Assembly: GCF_000698125.1 (NCBI RefSeq) | Contig: NZ_BAXA01000015.1 | Location: forward strand, 42,491-106,490 | Origin: Geomicrobium sp. JCM 19038 | Lineage (GTDB): Bacteria > Bacillota > Bacilli > Bacillales > Marinococcaceae | DNA length: 64,000 nt | Direction: 5' to 3' | In this document: positions 1 to 11,607 of the stretch, in pieces | Layout of the letters: each line of letters starts with the position of its first letter | Numbering within the stretch: the stretch's first letter is position 1 | Position numbers and translations under genes: made by a program | Notes under the pieces: generated by a model | Seen by the model: only the letters and a program-made list of their open reading frames with translations | Databases searched by the model: none | Told to the model about the DNA's origin: nothing

Positions 1-571
1 CAACAAAAGACAGGCTTGAATGAAGCGATCATTACAGGACGTGGGCAGATGGAAGGCTTGCCGGTCGTGATCGGTGTCATGGATCCACGTTTTCGTATGG
101 CGAGCATGGGGACAGTCGTTGGTGAGAAAATTAAGCGCGCAATTGAGACAGCACTAGAGGATCGGGTGCCATTCATTATGTTTAGTGCCTCCGGTGGTGC
201 AAGAATGCAAGAAGGGTTCTTAGTCTCATGCAGATGGCTAAAACATCTGTCGCTTTGCAAAGACTTGACGAAGAACAGTTGCCGTTTATCTCAATCATGA
301 CGCACCCTACAACAGGCGGTGTTTCCGCAAGCTTTGCGTCGCTTGGTGATTACAATTTTGCAGAACCACGAGCGTTAATTGGATTTGCAGGTAGAAGAAT
401 TATTGAGCAGACGATTCGTGAAGACTTACCTGAAGATTTTCAGACTGCAGAGTTTCTACTTGAACACGGTCAACTCGACAAAGTCATCCATCGCTCTGAG
501 ATGAAATCAACACTAACAACGATCTTGAAGATGCATCAAGCTTCGCATCAACGAGGAGGCGAGCTTTCGTC

Positions 572-575
<4 letters not shown>
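1..575 (+). CDS. accD: Acetyl-CoA carboxylase carboxyltransferase beta subunit (partial, frameshifted)
   Basis: Beta subunit of the cytosolic carboxyltransferase that moves the carboxyl group from biotin to acetyl-CoA, giving malonyl-CoA for fatty-acid synthesis; it acts with AccA encoded next. The window opens inside the gene, so the start and the N-terminal zinc ribbon are missing. The visible part holds the crotonase-like fold with [11 protein letters not shown] and [14 protein letters not shown]. After position 216 the frame breaks: adding one G to the GGG at 214-216 restores the expected G-V-L-S-L-M-Q-M. Because AccD is essential, a sequence error is more likely than a real mutation. The stop overlaps the accA start (ATGA at 572-575), which indicates translational coupling. 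Confidence 0.93.
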
Positions 576-2507
<1,932 letters not shown>

Positions 2508-2530
2508 TCAACACAAGGAGGAATCTTTCG

Positions 2531-4285
2531 ATGAGAAAAACTAAAATAGTCGCGACGATCGGACCTGCATCTGAAGAAAAAGACATGCTAAAACGCCTGA
2601 TTTCAGCAGGGATGAACGTGGCACGCCTTAACTTCTCGCACGGGTCACATGAAGAACATCGCAGTCGTATTAAAACGATTCGAGAAGCAGCAGCAGAACT
2701 TGAAACGACCGTCTCAATTCTATTAGATACGAAAGGTCCAGAAATTCGCACGTATACAATGGAAAATGACGCGATTACACTTGAAAAAGGTCAGCCACTC
2801 ATCGTAACTGGTGAAGAAGTAGTCGGTACGACGGATCGAATCGGTGTAACGTATCAGAATTTGTCAGAAGACCTCTCAGTCGGTAATACGATTTTGTTAG
2901 ATGACGGTCTTATTGGGCTTCATGTTGATCGTATTGAAGGCAAAGACGTCGTTACGACCGTAATGAATAATGGTGTGTTAAAGAACAAAAAGGGAGTTAA
3001 CCTTCCGAAAGTAAAAGTAAATCTACCAGGCATGACAGACAAAGATGCAGCCGATATTCGTTTTGGAATTGAAGAAGAAGTTGATTTTATTGCAGCTTCA
3101 TTCGTTCGTCGTGCTTCAGATGTTCTCGAAATTCGCGAACTTTTAGAAGCGCATGGCGCAGGCGATACTTATATTATTCCTAAGATCGAAAACGAAGAAG
3201 GGGTCGAGAATATCGCAGAAATTCTCGAAGTGTCTGACGGGCTTATGGTTGCACGGGGAGACTTAGGTGTAGAAATTCCACCTGAAGAAGTTCCGCTCGT
3301 TCAAAAGAAACTCATTCAACGTTGTAATGATCTTGCTAAACCGGTCATTACAGCAACGCAAATGTTAGATAGCATGCAGCGTAACCCTAGACCTACTCGT
3401 GCAGAAGCTAGTGACGTTGCTAATGCGATTTTTGATGGTACAGATGCAATTATGCTTTCAGGTGAAACAGCAGCAGGTGATTATCCGTTTGAAGCTGTTG
3501 AGACGATGAGTAACATTGCAAAGCGTGCCGAATCTGCACTAGATTTCGATCGTTTGCTTAACATCCGTACAGAAGAAAGCCAGACGACGATTACGAATTC
3601 GATCAGTCAAGCAGTAGCTAGAACAGCGCTAACGTTAAATACACCTGCGATATTGACGGCTACAGAAAGTGGCTATACAGCTAGACTCGTATCAAAATAT
3701 CGTCCGAAAGCGACCATTGTTGCCGTGACGAGTAACATTCGTGCGCAACGACGTTTGACTCTCGTTTGGGGTGTGCATCCGCTACTTGGAAACACTGTCG
3801 AGACGACAGATGAAATGTTCGATGAAACGGTGAGTGCTGCACTCAAGAGTAATCAAGTGAAGCACGGCGATCTTGTTGTTATAACAGCAGGGGTACCGGT
3901 CGGTGAGATTGGTACAACGAACATGATGAAAGTCCATGTGATCGGTGAAGTAGCAGCTAAAGGTCAAGGAATTGGTCGCACAACTGCAAGTGGTAAAGCG
4001 GTCGTTGTTAAAGATGCTGCAGAAGCAAATGCTAGGATGGAAGAAGGCAACATTCTAATTACGACAGGAACAGACAAAGAGATGATGCCTGCATTTGAAA
4101 AAGCAGCGGCTGTCATCACCGAAGAAGGTGGCTTAACATGTCATGCTGCAGTGGTAGGAATTTCGCTTAGCGTTCCAGTCATTGTCGGTGTTCATGATGC
4201 GGTTAAGATCTTTAAAGATGGTGAAGAACTAACCGTTGACAGTTCAAGAGGCGACATCTACAAAGGTCACGCTCGAGTATTGTAA
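2531..4285 (+). CDS. pyk: Pyruvate kinase with C-terminal PEP-utilizing-like domain
   Basis: Transfers phosphate from phosphoenolpyruvate to ADP, the last step of glycolysis. It has 584 residues, the long Bacillus form. The barrel shows [32 protein letters not shown] and ATQMLDSM. After about residue 475 comes the extra domain related to the swivelling domain of PEP synthases, with [11 protein letters not shown]. The ATG is preceded by AAGGAGGA (2515-2522). It follows pfkA after 23 bases, so the two are probably co-transcribed. The frame is intact throughout. Confidence 0.97.
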   Translation: MRKTKIVATIGPASEEKDMLKRLISAGMNVARLNFSHGSHEEHRSRIKTIREAAAELETTVSILLDTKGPEIRTYTMENDAITLEKGQPLIVTGEEVVGTTDRIGVTYQNLSEDLSVGNTILLDDGLIGLHVDRIEGKDVVTTVMNNGVLKNKKGVNLPKVKVNLPGMTDKDAADIRFGIEEEVDFIAASFVRRASDVLEIRELLEAHGAGDTYIIPKIENEEGVENIAEILEVSDGLMVARGDLGVEIPPEEVPLVQKKLIQRCNDLAKPVITATQMLDSMQRNPRPTRAEASDVANAIFDGTDAIMLSGETAAGDYPFEAVETMSNIAKRAESALDFDRLLNIRTEESQTTITNSISQAVARTALTLNTPAILTATESGYTARLVSKYRPKATIVAVTSNIRAQRRLTLVWGVHPLLGNTVETTDEMFDETVSAALKSNQVKHGDLVVITAGVPVGEIGTTNMMKVHVIGEVAAKGQGIGRTTASGKAVVVKDAAEANARMEEGNILITTGTDKEMMPAFEKAAAVITEEGGLTCHAAVVGISLSVPVIVGVHDAVKIFKDGEELTVDSSRGDIYKGHARVL

Positions 4286-4310
4286 TTGATGGAAGGGGTT
4301 GGGAGTGATT

Positions 4311-4702
4311 ATGGCACGATTCCTGCTTGTCGGTTTGCTACTCGTACCAATCATAGAGATCGCTGGAATTTGGCTTGTTGGTCGCTGGCTCGGATTTTGG
4401 CCAACTCTCGGTTTAATGTTACTAACGAGTTTAATCGGCTTATGGATGGCTAGAGAGAAGGAAGACAAGCTTGGCAAGTATTTAACCTGCAGCTGAACAA
4501 TCATGAAGTTCCGACAAGTTCAGCAATCGACGGGGTTTGTATCTTACTCGCAGGGTTGTTGTTATTAGCTCCAGGGTTTTTGACTGACCTTATAGGATTT
4601 ATTCTTCTCATCCCATTTACAAGAGCTTACATTAAAGGGTTTTTACGACATTTTTTTCAAAAGATGGTGGCGAGTGGCCGATTCATCGTTATACGAAGAT
4701 AA
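4311..4702 (+). CDS. fxsA: FxsA-family membrane protein (one frameshift)
   Basis: Small inner-membrane protein of the FxsA family (YtzA in B. subtilis); the molecular role is not established, although the E. coli member relieves F-plasmid exclusion of phage T7. The first half has two hydrophobic segments (LLVGLLLVPIIEIAGIWLVG, LGLMLLTSLIGLW), the second the family motif LLLAPGFLTD. The frame breaks at 4460-4461: one more G there gives the continuous K-G-R-Q-A-W-Q-V-F-N-L reading and a protein of about 130 residues. A TTG at 4299 in the same frame is an alternative start; ATG 4311 sits 5 bases after GGGAG. The position after pyk matches other Bacillus. Confidence 0.85.
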
Positions 4703-4706
4703 AGTT

Positions 4707-4744
4707 CCCCCTCTTAGATGGTGTTCTAAGAGGGGTGTTTTTTT
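4707..4744 (+). terminator. Rho-independent terminator after fxsA
   Basis: The stem CCCCTCTTAG (4708-4717) pairs with CTAAGAGGGG (4726-4735) and is followed by a run of seven T. It closes the pfkA-pyk-fxsA unit. Confidence 0.9.
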
Positions 4745-4862
4745 GGTAATTTTTAAGAGAATTATGTATATGTAAAAGGGAAAGCCTTGATTTCATAAGG
4801 GTTTTCCAACGATCTTTCATTGTATACAAAAAAACATTGGAAAAAAGATTTGTGCGTTTTCG

Positions 4863-4891
4863 TTCACAAAAAGACGAATCACGTTTATAAT
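4863..4891 (+). promoter_or_regulatory. Probable sigma-A promoter of citZ
   Basis: TTCACA (4863-4868), a 17-base spacer and TATAAT (4886-4891). A cre-like stretch overlaps the -35 region on the complementary strand (TGTGAACGAAAACG) but mismatches the consensus at two positions, so CcpA control is only suggested. This promoter would give a leader of nearly 300 bases before citZ. Confidence 0.65.
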
Positions 4892-5188
4892 AGAGGATGT
4901 TGAAAAAACTGGAGAAATCACGACCACCATAGTAACATACGGTAAGAACTGTCTAATTTTGTCAAATTGGACGAGGGAACAATTGAATACAATATAGTAG
5001 GATGATCGTGTTCACTTCACGTTGATCTTGTAGAAATTATGGTGCGCGCGACGGTTTTATCTGGTAACAGCAGTCATACGTTTTTCATTTCTGCATGATG
5101 GAAAACGCATAATGTGGACAAGGTTAAGACAAGTTATCCTTGTTATTTATGAAGAATCGGATTCTTGTTACAAAGGGGAGAGATTGTA
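4892..5188 (+). promoter_or_regulatory. Long 5' leader of citZ with imperfect hairpin
   Basis: About 290 bases lie between the promoter and the citZ start with no credible gene. An imperfect inverted repeat, ATACGTTTTTCAT (5076-5088) against the GGAAAACGCAT stretch that ends at 5110, could fold. In B. subtilis the citZ leader RNA is bound by aconitase (CitB). A comparable function here is an inference; I see no canonical iron-responsive-element loop. Confidence 0.4.
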
Positions 5189-6303
5189 ATGAGTCAAACA
5201 AGAGGTTTAGAAGGAGTCGTTGCGACGACTTCAAGTGTTAGCTCAATTATTGATGATGTGTTAACGTACCAAGGTTACCATATTGATGATTTAGCAGAAC
5301 AATCTTCGTTTGAAGAGGTCGTGTACCTATTATGGAATGGCAAATTACCGACGAAGCAAGAGCTAGACGCTTTTTCTAAAGAGTTATTTGCAAACATGCA
5401 AGTTCCAGACGAGATTTTCAATTACATGAAAGCGTATCCGATTGCTGATGTACATCCAATGGCGGCGCTACGCACAGCAATTTCGCAGCTCGGTCTATAC
5501 GACAAAGATGCAGACAAGAATGACGTGGAAACAGCAAAGAAATCAGCAATTAAACTGCAAGCAAAAGTTGCAACAGTGGTTACTGGTTTTGCGCGTATTC
5601 GTAATGGCAAAGAGCTATACAACCTAAAGAAGGCTTGAGCTTTGCTGCGAACTTCTTGTACATGTTAAACGGTGAAGAGCCTAATGAGGTTGCAGAAGAT
5701 GCATTTAATAAAGCACTCGTATTGCATGCAGATCATGAGCTAAATGCTTCGACGTTTACTGCACGTGTTTGTGTCGCTACGTTATCAGATATTTATTCTG
5801 GTATTACAGCGGCGATTGGTGCTTTAAAGGGACCGTTGCACGGTGGAGCGAACGAACGTGTTATGCAAATGCTAAGTGAGATTGAGCAACCTGAAAACGT
5901 AGACAGCTACGTTCAAGGCATGTTCGACAAAAAAGAAAAAATCATGGGATTCGGACACCGTGTATATAAAAACGGTGATCCACGTGCGAAACACCTTCGT
6001 GAAATGTCCAAGAAACTCGGTGGTATTACGGGTGAAGACAAGTGGTATGAGATGAGTCTTCAAATTGAGAAGATCGTAACAGAAGAGAAAGGACTTCTTC
6101 CGAATGTCGATTTCTACTCTGCATCAATGTATCATAGTTTAGGCATTGATCATGACTTATTCACGCCAATCTTCGCGGTTAGTCGTGTTTCTGGTTGGAA
6201 TGCACACATCCTAGAGCAATATAGCGATAATCGTTTAATCCGTCCACGTGCAGAGTACGTAGGTCCAGGAAAGCAACAATACGTTTCGATTGAGAATCGC
6301 TAA
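5189..6303 (+). CDS. citZ: Citrate synthase (one frameshift)
   Basis: Condenses oxaloacetate and acetyl-CoA to citrate, the entry step of the TCA cycle. The ATG at 5189 follows AAAGGGGAG. The active-site regions [24 protein letters not shown] and GFGHRVYK are present. The frame breaks at 5615: one extra base (a C turns GAG-CTA into GAG-CCT-ATA) gives [13 protein letters not shown], as in other citrate synthases, and a protein of about 371 residues. It heads the citZ-icd-mdh cluster typical of Bacillus. Confidence 0.95.
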
Positions 6304-6332
6304 TCCATCATTTTTTACAGGAGGTTTTTACT

Positions 6333-7595
6333 ATGGCTGAAAAAATTACAGTAAACAACGGTGTACTAAACGTACCTAACAACCCAGTTATTCCATATAT
6401 CGAAGGTGACGGAATCGGTCCTGACATTTGGGCTGCAGCTTCTCGCGTTCTTGATGCAGCAGTTGAAAAAGCATACAACGGCGAAAAGAAAATCGATTGG
6501 AAAGAAATCCTTGTCGGTGGAAAAGCACACGACAAAACAGGTGAATGGTTACCAGAAGATTCCCTTGACGCAATTCGTGAATACTTGATTGCAATTAAAG
6601 GACCACTTACGACACCAATCGGTGGCGGAATTCGTTCATTAAACGTTGCACTTCGTCAAAAACTTGACCTTTACACGTGTCTTCGTCCAGTACGTCACTT
6701 TACTGGGGTACCATCACCAGTTAAGCGTCCTGAAGAAGTAGATATGGTGATTTTCCGTGAAAACACTGAAGATATCTACGCAGGAATTGAGTTCCAAGAA
6801 GGAACTGCTGATGCGAAGAAAGTGATCGACTTTATTCGTAACGAAATGGGTTCTGAAAACATCCGTTTCCCTGAAACATCTGGTATTGGTATTAAGCCAG
6901 TATCTAAAGAAGGTACAGAGCGAATCGTTCGTTCAGCAATTGAATATGCACTCGCTGAGGGTCGTAAGAGCCTAACACTCGTTCATAAAGGTAACATCAT
7001 GAAGTTTACTGAAGGTGCCTTTAAGTCTTGGGGTTATGATCTTGCTGAGCGTGAATTCGGAGACAAAGTCTTCACTTGGAACCAATACGATGCTATCGTT
7101 GAAAAAGAAGGTAAAGATGCTGCGAACAAAGCGCAAGACGAAGCTGAAGCAGCTGGTAAGATTATCGTTAAAGATTCGATCGCTGATATCTTCTTACAAC
7201 AAATCCTTACTCGTCCAAAAGAGTTTGACGTTGTCGCTACAATGAACCTTAACGGTGACTACATCTCTGATGCTCTTGCAGCACAAGTTGGTGGAATCGG
7301 TATTGCACCAGGTGCAAACATTAACTATGCGACTGGACATGCAATCTTTGAAGCAACTCACGGAACTGCACCGAAATATGCAGGTCTTGATAAAGTAAAC
7401 CCATCATCTGTTATTCTTTCTGGTGAGCTTATGTTACGTCACTTAGGATGGTTCGAAGCAGCTGAACTTGTTCTTCAATCAATGGACAAGACAATTGGAA
7501 GCAAAGTTGTCACGTATGACTTCGCTCGTCTTATGGACAACGCCAGAGAAGTGAAGTGCTCTGAGTTTGCTGATGAACTTATCAAAAACATGTAA
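6333..7595 (+). CDS. icd: NADP-dependent isocitrate dehydrogenase
   Basis: Oxidative decarboxylation of isocitrate to 2-oxoglutarate with NADP. 420 residues, intact, with AGGAGGT placed 7 bases before the ATG. Substrate-binding serine and arginines lie in [17 protein letters not shown] and [39 protein letters not shown] and the metal-binding [13 protein letters not shown] follow in the usual order. It is the middle gene of citZ-icd-mdh, 29 bases after citZ. Confidence 0.97.
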   Translation: MAEKITVNNGVLNVPNNPVIPYIEGDGIGPDIWAAASRVLDAAVEKAYNGEKKIDWKEILVGGKAHDKTGEWLPEDSLDAIREYLIAIKGPLTTPIGGGIRSLNVALRQKLDLYTCLRPVRHFTGVPSPVKRPEEVDMVIFRENTEDIYAGIEFQEGTADAKKVIDFIRNEMGSENIRFPETSGIGIKPVSKEGTERIVRSAIEYALAEGRKSLTLVHKGNIMKFTEGAFKSWGYDLAEREFGDKVFTWNQYDAIVEKEGKDAANKAQDEAEAAGKIIVKDSIADIFLQQILTRPKEFDVVATMNLNGDYISDALAAQVGGIGIAPGANINYATGHAIFEATHGTAPKYAGLDKVNPSSVILSGELMLRHLGWFEAAELVLQSMDKTIGSKVVTYDFARLMDNAREVKCSEFADELIKNM

Positions 7596-7620
7596 TTGAT
7601 TTTGCTGGGAGGGCTAGGCT

Positions 7621-8567
7621 ATGGCAATCACGCGCAGAAAAGTTTCCGTCATTGGCGGTGGGTTCACAGGTGCTACGACAGCACTGATGGTCGCACAAAA
7701 GGAACTTGCTGATGTTGTACTCGTCGACATTCCTGACCAAGAAGGACCCGTGCAAGGGAAAGCTTTAGATATGTTAGAAGCAACTCCTGTACAAGGTGTA
7801 GACGTAAATGTTGTTGGTACGTCTGATTATGCTTTAACGAAAGACTCGGATGTCGTTGTTATTACGGCTGGAATTGCAAGAAAGCCAGGAATGAGTCGAG
7901 ACGATCTTGTTCATACCAATGCGAATATCATGAAGTCAGTGACAGAGCAAGTGGTAAAGTATTCACCGAATACGCACATCATCGTTTTGACGAATCCTGC
8001 GGATGCAATGACTTATGCTGTTTATAAATCGTCAGGGTTACCGAAGAATCGTGTTATTGGACAATCAGGTGTACTTGATACGTCACGTTTTCGTACCTTT
8101 ATCGCACAAGAACTTGAGCTTTCTGTAGAAGATGTACAAGGTTTTGTACTTGGCGGTCATGGTGATGACATGGTGCCACTTATTCGATACTCAAGTGTCG
8201 GAGGCGTGCCATTAACGAAGTTGTTATCACAAGATCGCATTGATGCCATCGTGGAACGTACACGAAAAGGCGGTGGGAGATCGTTTCTTTACTTGGAAAT
8301 GGTAGTGCATACTACGCTCCAGCCGCTTCGCTTACGCAAATGGTAGAAGCCATCATAAAAGACAAAAAACGCTTATTGCCTGCAATTGCCTATCTCGAAG
8401 GTGAGTACGGCTATGAAGGTGTTTATGTCGGTGTTCCGACAGTGCTTGGTGGAAGTGGTATTGAGAAAATCATTGAACTTGATCTTACAGATGAAGAGCG
8501 TGATCAATTTGCTACTTCTGTCACCTCTGTTCAGAGCGTTATGAATGCACTTCCTGATGAATTTTAA
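7621..8567 (+). CDS. mdh: Malate dehydrogenase (one frameshift)
   Basis: NAD-dependent oxidation of malate to oxaloacetate, LDH-like type. The N-terminal Rossmann loop [10 protein letters not shown], the substrate loop region [21 protein letters not shown] and the catalytic histidine in [11 protein letters not shown] are clear. The frame breaks in the GGG at 8275-8277; a fourth G restores [17 protein letters not shown] and a protein of about 315 residues. GGGAGGG precedes the ATG. It is the last gene of citZ-icd-mdh. Confidence 0.95.
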
Positions 8568-8571
8568 ATGA

Positions 8572-8600
8572 AAAACCAGCCAATTTTGGCTGGTTTTTTC
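8572..8600 (+). terminator. Terminator after mdh
   Basis: AAAACCAGCC, a short AATTTT loop, GGCTGGTTTTTT: a strong hairpin with a T tract directly after the mdh stop. Confidence 0.92.
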
Positions 8601-8605
8601 TATAG

Positions 8606-8634
8606 TTGTACATGAGCTTTGGGTGTGATATGAT
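8606..8634 (+). promoter_or_regulatory. Sigma-A promoter for tatA
   Basis: TTGTAC (8606-8611), a 17-base spacer, TATGAT (8629-8634). A small palindrome TTCAGA-CAAGT-TCTGAA (8687-8703) lies just before the tatA ribosome binding site. Confidence 0.7.
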
Positions 8635-8715
8635 GAACGCGTAGTTGATGTAGACAAGTCACATTTCTGTGGTTAATACTTAGAAATTCAGACAAGTTCT
8701 GAAGGAGGAAACATC

Positions 8716-8931
8716 ATGAGCCCTTTAAATATCGGTGTCCCAAGCTTAATTCTTATTCTCTTGCTCGCTTTACTCATTTTCGGACCGAAGAAGCTTCCAG
8801 AGATTGGTGGCGCATTTGGTAAGACGCTAACAGAGTTCAAGAAATCCACAAGCAACATGATGGATGATGATTCGGATAAGAAGGACGTTATTGAGCAACC
8901 GTCAACAACTGAGACAAATAAACAAGCATAA
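8716..8931 (+). CDS. tatA: Twin-arginine translocase subunit TatA
   Basis: Pore-forming subunit of the Tat pathway, which exports folded proteins. 71 residues: a short outside N-terminus, one membrane helix (about residues 8-23), the [20 protein letters not shown] hinge and amphipathic helix, and an acidic unstructured tail. GGAGG precedes the ATG. It has its own promoter and terminator and sits between mdh and phoPR, where B. subtilis has no gene. In B. subtilis one tatA copy belongs to the Pho regulon (phoD-tatAd-tatCd), so the location beside phoPR may reflect shared function; that is an inference. Confidence 0.92.
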   Translation: MSPLNIGVPSLILILLLALLIFGPKKLPEIGGAFGKTLTEFKKSTSNMMDDDSDKKDVIEQPSTTETNKQA

Positions 8932-8946
8932 TATTGATAAGAGGGA

Positions 8947-8977
8947 AGACTAACACCGGATGTGTTGGTCTTTTTTT
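8947..8977 (+). terminator. Terminator after tatA
   Basis: AGACTAACAC, loop CGGAT, GTGTTGGTCT, then a run of seven T. It separates tatA from phoP transcription. Confidence 0.88.
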
Positions 8978-8996
8978 GTGTTTTCTTTGCAAAGGT

Positions 8997-9013
8997 TGTA
9001 AAGAATATGTAAA
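8997..9013 (+). promoter_or_regulatory. PhoP-box-like direct repeat upstream of phoP
   Basis: TGTAAA (8997-9002), 5 bases, TGTAAA (9008-9013). On the minus strand this is TTTACA-N5-TTTACA, which fits the Bacillus PhoP consensus TT(A/C/T)A(C/T)A with 11-base periodicity. Only two good repeats are visible; natural boxes often have four. Autoregulation of phoPR is known in B. subtilis. Confidence 0.5.
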
Positions 9014-9105
9014 GGTATTAGAGAGAAGCTTGTGAAGGTTATGTTGTTCGATTACGATTAAGATAGAGTGGTCAGTCTGATTATAAGAATTAAAGGGGTT
9101 ATTCG

Positions 9106-9822
9106 ATGGGCTTAAAAATGCTAGTTGTTGACGATGAAGCGTCAATTGTAACATTACTTACTTACAATTTAGAGCAGTCAGGATATGTTGTAGAAAGTGC
9201 TACAGACGGAGAACAAGCGTTAGAACTTGGTTTGAACAATGATTACGACATGATTATTCTAGATTTAATGTTGCCTGTTTACGATGGTTTAGAAGTTTGT
9301 CGAAAGCTTCGAGAGCGTGGAATCACGACCCCAATCGTTATGCTAACTGCAAAAGATGAAGAGTTTGATAAAGTGCTCGGTTTAGAGCTTGGCGCAGATG
9401 ATTACTTAACGAAGCCTTTTAGTCCTAGAGAATTAATAGCTCGAGTTAGAGCGATTTTAAGAAGAGTAGAACAAGCAGGAAAAGTCGACGAAGAAGAAGA
9501 AAATGAGAAGGTGAATGTGAGCCTTGGAGACTTAACGATCTATCCTGATTACCACGAAGCATACCTTCAAGAAGAAGCACTTGAACTGACACCGAAAGAA
9601 TTTGAATTGTTATTATATCTCGTTAACCACAAAGGAAGAGTGCTAACGAGGGATCAGTTACTTAAAGCTATTTGGAACTATGAGTTTGTTGGTGATACGC
9701 GGATTGTTGATGTGCACATTAGCCACTTAAGAGAGAAGATTGAGCCAAACACGAAAAAGCCGACGTACATAAAGACCGTACGTGGTCTAGGGTATAAGAT
9801 GGAGAACCCAGCTCTACGATGA
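9106..9822 (+). CDS. phoP: Phosphate-responsive response regulator PhoP
   Basis: OmpR-family transcription factor controlling the phosphate-starvation regulon. 238 residues. The receiver domain has the acidic pocket (VDDEAS), the phospho-acceptor aspartate in ILDLMLPVYDG, and the switch residues in MLTAKDE and DDYLTKPFSP. The C-terminal winged helix includes TPKEFELLLYLV, RDQLLKAIWNYEF and DVHISHLREKIE. The downstream kinase overlaps by 4 bases (ATGA), and the mdh-phoPR-polA order identifies it as PhoP rather than a paralogue such as YycF. Confidence 0.93.
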   Translation: MGLKMLVVDDEASIVTLLTYNLEQSGYVVESATDGEQALELGLNNDYDMIILDLMLPVYDGLEVCRKLRERGITTPIVMLTAKDEEFDKVLGLELGADDYLTKPFSPRELIARVRAILRRVEQAGKVDEEEENEKVNVSLGDLTIYPDYHEAYLQEEALELTPKEFELLLYLVNHKGRVLTRDQLLKAIWNYEFVGDTRIVDVHISHLREKIEPNTKKPTYIKTVRGLGYKMENPALR

Positions 9823-11570
9823 ATACATTTAGAACACGGCTTATGTTTGCTCTTAGTCTCATTATTCTTGTCGTACTTAGTGCACTTGGACTTCTCGTTG
9901 GCTCACTAGTGAACGACATTAATATGGAGCAAACGATTGAACGAATCCAAAATGAAACGTCTCTTATGGTTTCACAAATCAATGAGTTATCAGATTCAGG
10001 TTCAATTGAACAATATGTTGATCAAGTGAGTGGTGAGTTGAATTTACGAGTAACGGTTATTGATGAGACCGGATCTGTACTCGCTGAAAGTAATATTGAA
10101 CAAGTATCAGAACAAGACGATAACTATTTATCGCGAGAAGAGATCGTTCACGCTGAAGATTTTACACATTCAGCGGTACGAATAAGTGAAACGTTAAATG
10201 AAGAAATGCTCTATTACGCACTTCCTATATCTGGAGAAGTAGAAGGATACGTACGAACATCCTTAAACATTGATCATTTGCGTGAAGCGTCTATGCAATT
10301 ATGGTTGTTTTTAGGATTAAGTTTCACAGCAGCAATGATTATCATTATGATTCTCGTCTACCGAGTGTCACAACAATTGACCCGTCCGATCTATGAATTA
10401 ACTGAAATGTCTAGGCAACTAGCGAGAGGGAATTACAAAGCTCGCGCTTACGATGACACGAGTGATGAGCTTGGTCAGCTTGCCCGCTCGGTAAACGTAC
10501 TTGCCTACAACTTAGATAAAATGACTCGACGCTACAAGCGCCAACAAGATCGACTTGAAGCGCTCATCGATCATATGGGTAGTGGTCTCGTTTTTATTAA
10601 TGGTCATGGACAAATTAACTTAACGAATAAAATGGGGATGGCCATTTATAAAGATCAAAAAGATTATGAAGGGTTATATTATGAGAAAATTGCTGAGCCT
10701 ACGCTTGTTGCCTTCATTCAAGATGTGTTTATGAGTGAAGAACATCAGCGTTCTCAAATAAGCTTTACTCAACGAAGTCCTCAGCAATATTACGAAGTGT
10801 ATGGAACGCCAATTACGAATAGCCATGGTGAACTGCAAGGCGTTGTGATCGTATTGCATGATATAACGAACCTGAAGCGGCTTGAACAAGCACGAAAAGA
10901 CTTTGTGGCTAACGTTTCTCATGAACTAAAAACACCAGTTACATCTTTAAAAGGGTTTGCCGAAACACTGTTGGATGGCTCTCATGAGGAGGAAGCGATC
11001 CGGCTTCAGTTTTTGCATATTATTGAGAAAGAAAGTAGTCGATTGCAAGAATTAATTGAAGATCTTTTAGAGCTCTCTCGAATCGAGCACCACAGCTTCG
11101 AATTAAACGTGATGCCTCTTGAACTTAGTGAGGTGACGAATGAAGTTGTACATTTACTAGAAGAGAAGGCGAATGATAAGGAAATTACAATCCACTTGTC
11201 CTCTGAAGGATCAACGATGATGGATGGCGATATTGCTCGTATTAAGCAAGTGCTCATTAATCTGATTACGAATGCGATCGTATATACACAACAAGGTGGA
11301 AAGGTTTGTGTTAAGACGATTGAAAAAGCAGAAGAAGTAGCCATTGTCGTTCAAGATAATGGCATTGGAATTGATGAAGAATCGTTACCGCGAATCTTTG
11401 AACGTTTCTATCGTGTTGATCGTGCGAGAAGTCGCAACTCAGGTGGAACAGGACTTGGACTTGCTATCGTTAAACACTTAGTTGAAGCACAACATGGAAG
11501 AATTGACGTGAATAGCATAGTTGGTAAAGGAACGAGCTTTACTATCACGCTTCCAAAAAAACCAAATTAA
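9819..11570 (+). CDS. phoR: Phosphate sensor histidine kinase PhoR
   Basis: Membrane sensor kinase partnered with PhoP. 583 residues: membrane segment at about residues 7-30, an extracytoplasmic PAS-like domain, a second segment around 163-186 (LWLFLGLSFTAAMIIIMILV), a HAMP linker, a cytoplasmic PAS domain (about 245-350), the H-box with the phospho-accepting histidine in VANVSHELKTPVTSLKGF, the N-box NLITNAIVYTQQGG, and the G-boxes VQDNGIGID and GGTGLGLAIV. It starts inside the phoP stop codon. Intact. Confidence 0.94.
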   Translation: MNTFRTRLMFALSLIILVVLSALGLLVGSLVNDINMEQTIERIQNETSLMVSQINELSDSGSIEQYVDQVSGELNLRVTVIDETGSVLAESNIEQVSEQDDNYLSREEIVHAEDFTHSAVRISETLNEEMLYYALPISGEVEGYVRTSLNIDHLREASMQLWLFLGLSFTAAMIIIMILVYRVSQQLTRPIYELTEMSRQLARGNYKARAYDDTSDELGQLARSVNVLAYNLDKMTRRYKRQQDRLEALIDHMGSGLVFINGHGQINLTNKMGMAIYKDQKDYEGLYYEKIAEPTLVAFIQDVFMSEEHQRSQISFTQRSPQQYYEVYGTPITNSHGELQGVVIVLHDITNLKRLEQARKDFVANVSHELKTPVTSLKGFAETLLDGSHEEEAIRLQFLHIIEKESSRLQELIEDLLELSRIEHHSFELNVMPLELSEVTNEVVHLLEEKANDKEITIHLSSEGSTMMDGDIARIKQVLINLITNAIVYTQQGGKVCVKTIEKAEEVAIVVQDNGIGIDEESLPRIFERFYRVDRARSRNSGGTGLGLAIVKHLVEAQHGRIDVNSIVGKGTSFTITLPKKPN

Positions 11571-11607
11571 AAAAGGGAAAAAGATCAGAGTGATCTTTTT
11601 CCCTTTT
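11571..11607. terminator. Bidirectional terminator between phoR and the next minus-strand gene
   Basis: AAAAGGGAAAAAGATCA, loop GAG, TGATCTTTTTCCCTTTT: a near-perfect hairpin with A and T flanks on the two sides that can end transcription from both directions. Confidence 0.85.

Noticed and set aside
4746..4862. A CcpC-type operator before citZ
   Set aside because: No ATAA-N7-TTAT pair was found in the region; only a poor cre-like match overlaps the promoter.
8640..8715. A PhoP box directly before tatA
   Set aside because: The TTAATA and TTCAGA stretches do not fit the TT(A/C/T)A(C/T)A repeat or its 11-base period.
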